64,000 nt of DNA from the NCBI GenBank assembly GCA_023078685.1, contig JALGAS010000002.1:7502001-7566000 (forward strand), written 5' to 3'. The notes beneath the pieces were generated by a model, which worked only from the letters and a program-made list of their open reading frames with translations, made no database searches and was not told the DNA's origin. Shown here in pieces: positions 56,463 through 64,000 of this stretch. Position numbers and translations under genes: made by a program. Every line of letters begins with the position of its first letter. The stretch's first letter is position 1. This DNA is from Neopestalotiopsis rosae. Its lineage: Eukaryota; Ascomycota; Sordariomycetes; Amphisphaeriales; Sporocadaceae.

Positions 56463-56822
56463 CTATGAACGAGTGTTGCGTGGACTGGTAGGAGCAATTA
56501 CAGTTGGACCAGTGGCGATGGCATGGAAGCAAGATCGAAGCCGTATCACGGGTCAGTCAGCTCAGCTAATTTGCCATGTCGCTTTTTATCACGGCAGATT
56601 CTGGCGAGACCGCATTTGGGTGACCAAATAGCTGCAGCTGAATGAGGCGCTGTGATTTGTCCCACAGCAAGCAAGTGTGTTGGGGGATATGCACTGTGAT
56701 TGGTGATAGATCAAGTTGCAGTAGCAGCGCATGCAATAGGAAAAGCACTATCAATTGAGGCCAGAGATGCAACATCATTTTCTTGTGCGACGAGTTCGAT
56801 CTGATCACTTTTCATCACGGCC
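56463..56822. promoter_or_regulatory. Shared promoter of NCS1 permease and GMC oxidoreductase
   Basis: 360 bp between two divergent start codons. It includes ATTGGTGATAG at 56699-56709, a reverse CCAAT box touching a GATA-type TGATAG site. GATA sites fit nitrogen regulation, usual for nucleobase permeases; site function is inference. Confidence 0.45.
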
Positions 56823-58772
56823 ATGGATTCTCGGTTTCAACTCGCAAGTGTTGAAGACTTTTGCAAGCGCAAGTATGACTATATCGTCGTCGGTGGCGGA
56901 ACTGCCGGTCTCGTGGTCGCCGCCCGGCTCTCGGAGAACCCCGCTCTGACTGTCGGTGTCCTTGAAGCCGGCCCAGCGGTATTTGGAATCGACTCCATTG
57001 ACGTTCCCGGCTTATATGGCCAGACCTTGGGGTCAGATTATGACTGGCAATTCGGAACAAGTCCGCAACAAGGCCTAGGCGGGAGAACATTGAACTGGCC
57101 GAGAGGCAAGATCCTGGGTGGCACCAGCGCGCTGAACTTTATGACCTGGAATCGTGCATGCCGTGAAGATTATGATGCTTGGAGAGATCTTGGAAATGAG
57201 GGATGGGGATGGGACGATCTCTTGTGAGTTATAGTTACGGTCCCTATTGCTTCTGTTGACGCTCATGTGACCACGCCAGGCCGTTTTTCAAAAAGTCGGA
57301 GTCCTTTCATCGACCGGCAGATCGCAACCAGGAGGAGAACGCTCTCTATTTTGATGAGAATGCCTTGGGGAAGTCTGGTCCGGTCCAAATTAGTTATGCC
57401 TCCGAGTATTCTGCATCGCATGCGCTATGGCATGATACGATGAAAGCTCTTGGAGTTACGATCAACAGAGCACATCTTTCTGGCTTGAATGTAGGGGCGT
57501 GGACCAATCTTGGATCCGTGGATCCTGCCACAGGTTGTAGGTCATATTCGACGACCGCCTACTATTTGCCAAATGCATCACGACCAAATCTAGAAATTTT
57601 GACCGATGCTCTGGTCACTCGAATTATCTTGGAGGAAGACGATGGAGATCTAACGGCAAAGGGCGTTCAATTCCAGCATAAAGGTGTATCCGTACCTTTG
57701 TATGCCTCTCGCGAGGTCATCTGCTGCACTGGCAGTGTTCAATCACCTCAGTTATTAGAAGTGTCTGGGATTGGAAACCCGGATATCCTCGCAAAGGCGG
57801 ATATTCCTGTCAAGGTCGGCAACCCGAATGTGGGGGAGAACCTGCAAGACCATATCAGTAGGTACTCCAACCTGTTTGAGCGTAAAGTTGCTGATGCTGG
57901 CAGTGGCGGCCATGATCTTCGAGGTAGACTCAAACCTATCAACCCCTGATGATCTCAAGAACAATGAAGACGCAGCAGCTTCAGCCCTTGAGCAACATAA
58001 AAATAATCGGACTGGACCATTGTCGATCCTGGCCAACTCAATCTGCTATCTTCCATTTTCTCAAATCATTCCTGCAGAGCAACTGCAATCTTTATCATTA
58101 GCTGCCACCTCTGTGTTTGACGACCTTGGACATGGACATGTCTCGCGCCAGAAATATTTGGATCCCTTCTCACCCGCGAAAATTGGCCAAATTGAATACA
58201 TATTTGATTTGGGAAACTGGAATCCTTTTTTCCGCCCAGACTACTGTACCGACAAGAAATACGCCACCTGTCTCATCATTCTACAGCATCCATTTTCACA
58301 AGGGTCCATCCACGTTACCTCTGGCTGTATTGATGACAAGCCCTTGATAGATCCTCAGTATTACGCTGGTCGCCACGGTGGGCACATTGATCTCTCATTG
58401 ATGGTTCATGCAGCGCGATTTGCTGCATGTCGCCTGTCGCAGACTTTGCCTCTCGCTAGCATTATTCAAGAGCGTGCGTTCCCTCCCCCACCCGGCCAGG
58501 GCAATGAAGATGAGTCTTTCTGGAAAGATTGGTTGACTCGAACGACAATCACCGATTGGCATCCTGTAGGCACGTGTACAATGGGTGGACGGAAAGGCAC
58601 CAAAGCTGGAGTGGTTGACGCAAGGCTTCGGGTTTATGGAGTCAATAATCTTCGTGTGGTCGATGCCAGTGTGATGCCCTTGCAGATCAGCGCACATCTT
58701 CAGGCGACTGTTTATGCGATTGGAGAGAAGGGCGCGGCAATGATTCTTGAAGATGCACTCTTGAATCATTGA
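56823..58772 (+). CDS. GMC-family FAD oxidoreductase
   Basis: Flavoenzyme of the glucose-methanol-choline family, 615 aa. Exons are 56823-57223, 57280-57857 and 57904-58772; junction phases 2 and 1 match. The dinucleotide motif is YIVVGGGTAGLVVAARLSE (GGGTAG at residues 24-29). The first GMC signature is GRTLNWPRGKILGGTSALNFM. FAD-region block GSVQSPQLLEVSGIGNPD is the second GMC signature. The third intron junction joins DHIM-AAMIFEV; the acceptor at 57903 is the only one that keeps the frame. The active-site histidine is His546 (TDWHPVGTCTMGG) and the second conserved base is His591 (LQISAHLQATVY). No signal peptide is visible, so an intracellular oxidase or dehydrogenase (aryl-alcohol, choline or similar) is likely. 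Substrate unknown. Confidence 0.9.
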
Positions 58773-59355
58773 TGCATTCTTGCGAAAGAGATGCCGTGAT
58801 GTTGGATCGCACAGACAAGTGGTGCGATGGATCGCGTTTCTACCATTGCAGTTTCTTATCATCAAGCGTCGATACTGAATTAACGTGGAATTGATCTCAT
58901 CTTGGAGAATTGGTGTTCCCTGAAAAATGGAAGACTGACCTGATTAATGCGTTGTATGAAGGAGGTAGTCTGGTTGCCTAACTCTTTGATAGCACTTGTG
59001 ACTTGGTTGTAGCGCTGCTAATAGCGTATCGCCCACTATCTGGAACCCAGTTCCAGTGGAAAACCGCCCGCGCTCGCACACTAGCTTTCGAATTATAGTG
59101 CAACACAACTACAAGTCGTCGCACAGTAGCCACAGATCGTGCTGCTTCATTTGACTGAGGGCCTCGAGGCTGTATCATCGCATGCAGATAAATGCGACCT
59201 CTTTGATTCTGAATCATGAAGTAGAAAATTACATTGTTAGGACGCTGCATTACGTTCATGTATCACATTCCACCGAAGATATGGCTGATACGGTGATTAT
59301 TATCCTAATTGTATACGGCTGTTTGCGGTGAATTTGACAATATAAAATATCACAT
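58773..59355. other. Convergent 3' region, no gene recognised
   Basis: Lies between the GMC oxidoreductase stop and the stop codon of the laccase remnant. No gene is visible. Confidence 0.5.
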
Positions 59356-59790
59356 CTATACACCAGAATCATACTGACCAACATTGTCTGCGGCCACGTA
59401 TATTTTCCAATTTGTATATGTCCTGTTCAATGTGTCATAATTATATGTGATCTCGGATTCGCGTTCTAGGATTTGAACCGCGAAGCCCTCAGAAGTATGC
59501 CAGGCAATATGACAGTGCATCAGCCATGCCTGATATGTTAGTTAGTAATGCTTATGATCAGAGGCAAGGTCAATAGGGAAACTTATACCAGGGTTGTTTG
59601 TCTTGAAAGCAATGACGAGGTACCCACTGCCTGGCATCATGGCGATATCTCTGCGCGGAGCATTTATTAATTGCAAGCCATTGGCGTTTAAGGAATCATA
59701 TTATCCGTAGCCGGATCCGAGAACCCAAAAGTTATAACCCTGGCTATTATTTCCCGACGCCTTTTATTAGGGGGTATAGGCGGGGTCGCG
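59356..59790 (-). pseudogene. RIP-damaged 3' fragment of a laccase-type multicopper oxidase
   Basis: Read on the minus strand, 59529-59356 encodes AWLMHCHIAWHTSEGFAVQ, then ILERESEI and ends with a TAG at 59358-59356. H-C-H and the following H are the type 1/3 copper ligands of laccase. Upstream, 59760-59587 encodes NFWVLGSGYG, a stop, then LINAPRRDIAMMPGSGYLVIAF and KTNNPG, again laccase. A 57-nt intron (59530-59586) has a good branch site (TACTAAC) and CAG end, but its donor reads ATAAGT, one G-to-A from GTAAGT. The frame has a TAA at 59703-59701, and the expected H-x-H copper motif reads Q-G-Y. Upstream coding is lost in the AT-rich block. The lesions fit RIP rather than ordinary drift. 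Confidence 0.85.
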
Positions 59791-60483
59791 AGGCGGATGC
59801 ACCTAATTAGCGGTAATTTTCCCTACGATCTTCCTTACGATTTTTAACGCCGACCGCCCCCTACTTAGGCCGCTATATAAATGCGCTAAACGCCGACCGG
59901 TCCATTACCGTCTCTTACCTTGCGCTTATCGACCCTTATATCGAATCGACCGCGGGTTTATTACGTCCCGCCTATTATTAAATTAAACTTATTAAACCCT
60001 ATTTATCGTTTGCCTTTTACGTTTATTACGTTTATTACGTCCGGCGCACCTACCTAAGCCTATTTATATTTTTTACGTCGACCCGACTATATCCCCGTTT
60101 ATTAGGACCTATTTGCGTTTGTCTTTTACGTTTATTTTTTATAAATTTATTTGCGTCCTTTACGTTTATTACGTTTAGCGCATTTATTTAGGTTTATTTA
60201 CGTCCTTTACGTCCATTATATCCCATTATATCCAGCGCATTTGCCTAAATTTATTTATATCCATTACGTCGACCCGATTACGGGTAATTTACGTTTTAAA
60301 TACCGTTTTTAATATTATTTTACGCTTTTTTTTTATAATTTATTGCGTTGCGCAGCTTACCCGACGCCTTTTCGGCTTTTTAATATTTTATCCCCGATAT
60401 AATATAAGGCTATAATATATATTAGGCGCACCCGGCCTAAATAATAGTTATTAAGCGGCCGGCGACGATTTAATTTAGGGTCG

Positions 60484-60722
<239 letters not shown>

Positions 60723-62089
60723 CGATTAAAAACGAAATTAAAATTTATAAATAAAAATCGATTTCGCTAAATTTACGTTAAAATAATTTTTTTTCCTATT
60801 ATTAAGCGACGCATTCCCCCGACGGTCCTTTACCTTATTACGGATTTAGCTTAATTATAAATTTAATTTTTTATATTTATAAATTATTTATTATATAAGC
60901 TTTATTAAATTTAATAAATATTATAAATTTTACGGATTTTAGGCTATTATAAACCCTAATTACCCTTTATATCGGGTCGCTACCGGATTAGCTATAAAAC
61001 GATATTATAATTAGCTTTAATCGGTTTTTTATTTAGCCCGGCTAATCGCAATATAGCGCTTTATTAATTTTAATAATAATAAATAATCGCTAATTACCGT
61101 TTTTTATAAATCGTTTAATTTTCGATATATAAAATTTATTTATAATAATAAATTATTAATTTTTATTTATGCGCTAAAATTTTATAGCGGGCTAATTAAG
61201 GCTTTTAACCGGGATATTTCCGTTTTAAAATATAATCGTAAAAATATAAAAACGACGCCCGGGGCTTTAAATTTTTAAATATAAATATCGATTATTTATT
61301 TAATATTATTTTTATTTTTATTTAATTTTTCATTTTTTATATTTTAATTTTTTTTATTTATTTTAAATAATAGCTATTTACCGATTTACGGAATTATAAA
61401 CGGGCTTTAAACGATTTTAAGCCGATATATACCGTAATCGTAATTAGCCCCCGGTAATAGCGCTATATCGTCGTCGTTTTTAGCGATCGCTATTTTCGCT
61501 AGCGTATTTCGGATTTTATTAAACCGGTTTTCGATATTTAAAGGCTTATTTGCGTAATAATAATAAGCTTAAAAATAGCCGGTAATACGTTAATAACAAG
61601 CCGTAAAAATATCGATATTATTTTAATATTTGCTTTTTATTTACTACCGATAAAACGCTAATAAATTTATTTTATTCGATATTTAGCTAGCGATATTAAA
61701 TACGAATTTATTTTATTTATTAGCTAAATAATAAATTTAATAATTATTTAATAATAGCTAATAAATAATATTTAAATATTAGGTTCGACGTTATATCGGC
61801 ATTTTAGCGTATCGATTATAAATTTTTATTATATTTATATATTGCACGGATATTATACAGCATCGGATATTGCATAAAATTAGCATTATAACGATATATA
61901 AATCGTTATAATAGCTATAAAGGCTATAAAGATATCGGTTATTAACGATATTTTTAACGTTCGGTAAAACCCTATTAAATAATAGCCATTGCGGTAGCAA
62001 CACTATAGGATAGCCCCACCTAAATACCTTTTATAATATTCCACCACTTTCCTAACCATAGGATTCCAGGATTTTCGCCGATAACGCCA

Positions 62090-62205
62090 AAACCCCTAAC
62101 TAGGAAATTAGCGGGGCCGCCCCACGGAAAAAAAAGTATAAGGAAAACTACACTAGCAAAATAAGGCCTAACTAGGAAATTTATAGGTCTGCCCCACGGC
62201 GCAAA
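62090..62205. repeat. Short degenerate direct repeat, two copies
   Basis: CCTAACTAGGAAAT followed after 9-12 bases by GCCCCACGG occurs at about 62095-62137 and again at about 62168-62200, some 70 bp apart. These GC-retaining segments are less mutated than the sequence around them. Confidence 0.6.
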
Positions 62206-62939
62206 ATATATAGGAAATAGTAAATATTATAATATACGTACGAATAATAAAATAATGCGAAATTTTATTAAAAATTTGGAATTATCTCGAGAAATAGCAT
62301 ATATATACGCTTTATTATTTTATTAATTTCATATATATATATCTATTACTTTACTTTTTGCTTTAAAGCCGGATGCGGGAATTAATAGGGCTATATAATA
62401 TAATAAATTATACGCTATACGTATAAAATTATTGCGTATAGCGGATTAATTTATAATTAGGTACGATATAATATCGGTAAGGCCTAGCATCGAAAAAGCA
62501 TATTATATTTCGTTTTAAATTTTATACCTTTTATCGATAAAAAATACTCTATTGCACGAAAAAATCCAATAAAATAAGCATCGTTCTCACGTATTATACG
62601 CTATTTAAATAAAGGTATCGTTAATTTATAAACTTTTTATTAATAATTTCGCAATAAAAAAACTAGGCGCTAAAAAATTCTCGCAAATAAAATTAAAGCT
62701 TTTAGCATATAAAAATAATTATGCGCAATTATTTTATCGCCGAATCCAAAGCCTAAAATAAGCCCTTTAAGACGAATAAAAGACGCAAAATCCTTAACCG
62801 AATAATAAATTTATAATAATTAATAAAATATTAGCATAAAGAGGCAATTTATAAAATATAATCGATTTAAAATAAAAAGAAATAAAAATTAAAAAAATAA
62901 TAGCCGGAAAAAAAGAGCTAATAAATATCGGAAAAAAAG

Positions 62940-63630
62940 TTGCACAAATACTAACTATTATTATTTAATACTGCTTATAGCTTGCGGAATTTTTTTAAAA
63001 ACGTTAATTATAAAATCTAATTATAAAAATCGATTTAAGCACTAAAAATCTTTATTCGACGGAAAACTTTAATAAAAAACGAGTAATAAGCTAATGCATT
63101 ATAAAAAAGGGCCGGTAATTAAATATTATTAATTAATATTACTTATAGCTTGCGGAACTTTTTTAAAAACGTTAATTGCATAATTTAATAATAAAAATTA
63201 ATTTAAGCATTAAAAATCTCGATTTAATAAAAAACCTTAATAAAAAATAAATAATAAGCGGATTCGCTATAAAAAAGGGCCGGTAACCTAATATTATTAT
63301 TTCGCATTATTAACGGCTTACGGAATTTTTTTAAAAGCGGTAATAGCAAAAAATAATTATAAAAATTAATTTAAGCATTAAAAACTTCGATTCGATAAAA
63401 AATTTTAGTGGAAAATAAATAATAAGCGGATTCGCTATAAAGGAGGACCGGTAACTTAATATTATTATTTCGCACTATTAACGGTTTGCGGAATTTTTTT
63501 AAAAGCGATAATAGCAAAAAATAATTATAAAAATTAATTTAAGCACTAAAAACCTCGATTTAATAAAGAACTTTAGTGGAAAATAAATAAAATAATAAGC
63601 TAACGCATTATAAAGGAGGGTTAATAACCA
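62940..63630. repeat. Tandem array of about four 170-bp units
   Basis: Similar blocks recur with a period of about 168-173 bp. Each has GGCCGGTAA or a variant near its end (63109-63117, about 63278, about 63446, about 63619 degenerate), an ATATTATTA stretch, TTGCGGAATTTTTTTAAAA or a variant, and ATTTAAGCA.TAAAAA. Copies differ mainly by transitions, so they diverged after duplication, probably by RIP. There is no coding frame. The unit length is in the range of satellite DNA. Confidence 0.8.
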
Positions 63631-64000
63631 AATATTACCGCTAGATTGCATAGATTTATCTGCCGATTAGCGCATTTTAATAATGCAAAAAATATATATT
63701 TAACGATTTAATTACTAGGTTTTAATTTATTTTTCGATTATATATAATATAAATTAAATCGATAAAATTCGGTATATCTCTTATTATTTCGTCGCTATAT
63801 TTAAAAGGTATAAACGAATAATAGGCACTTAATAGCATTATTTAAATATATTTATTTATATATTGCGTAGCGTATATTAAAAATAATATAAAAAAATTTA
63901 AAAGATTTAATTATTAATTTCCTTAGCATTTTTTTTTTATTAAATTTCCTATTTTTCGCTAATATTTATATTTTATAATTTTTTTTTTTTTTATACTTTA

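Noticed and set aside
59440..59500. tRNA-like GGTTCAAATCC on the minus strand
   Set aside because: It is the laccase coding sequence AVQIL; the stem does not pair.
61791..62003. 70-codon minus-strand frame in the AT block
   Set aside because: Its composition (Tyr, Ile, Asn) is that of AT-rich noise and no domain is present.

Overview
The window looks like a chromosome arm of a filamentous ascomycete, most likely a Sordariomycete and probably Hypocreales. The evidence is short GT-AG introns (about 50-210 nt) with CTAAC-like branch sites, tandem Zn2Cys6 regulators, Rtt109, a 2EXR protein, AUR1-like PAP2 proteins, and a terminal AT-rich block that looks like repeat-induced point mutation (RIP). 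I reconstructed 20 intact protein-coding genes by joining reading frames across introns. I also see one laccase-type pseudogene, one possible ankyrin pseudogene and a repeat block. I found no tRNA, rRNA or CRISPR. All splice sites are read by eye.

Layout. 0.5-11.7 kb is a metabolic and accessory stretch: a double zinc-cluster regulator, a 2EXR-domain protein, an HpcH/HpaI-type aldolase on the minus strand, about 4 kb with only gene debris, then a D-2-hydroxyacid dehydrogenase. 12-17 kb holds housekeeping genes: RTT109 (H3 acetyltransferase), mitochondrial ribosomal protein mL57 and a multi-pass membrane protein. 17-24 kb holds catabolic genes: an allantoate-type MFS permease divergently paired with a 2-oxoglutarate/Fe(II) oxygenase, and a secreted intradiol dioxygenase. 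24-40 kb is a conserved RNA and chromatin block: XRN1, an RbAp48/Msi1 WD40 protein, a large F-box-like protein and an NRP1-type RNA-binding protein. 40-50 kb is gene-poor, with a three-exon PMP3 gene and a disordered fungal protein. 50-59 kb holds transport and lipid genes: a PQ-loop protein, a PAP2/AUR1-like phosphatase, and an NCS1 permease divergent from a GMC oxidoreductase.

From about 59.4 kb the sequence changes. The 3' end of a multicopper oxidase (laccase) gene on the minus strand carries RIP-type damage: a destroyed splice donor, a stop codon and a lost copper motif. It runs straight into about 4.2 kb of extremely AT-rich DNA almost free of CpA/TpG but retaining CpG. That block contains a long TAAA microsatellite and four copies of a roughly 170-bp tandem unit.

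No single large new system is evident. The best leads are the RIP-eroded laccase at the edge of the AT block, the two divergent permease-oxidoreductase pairs, and the NRP1 protein with a degenerate exonuclease domain.
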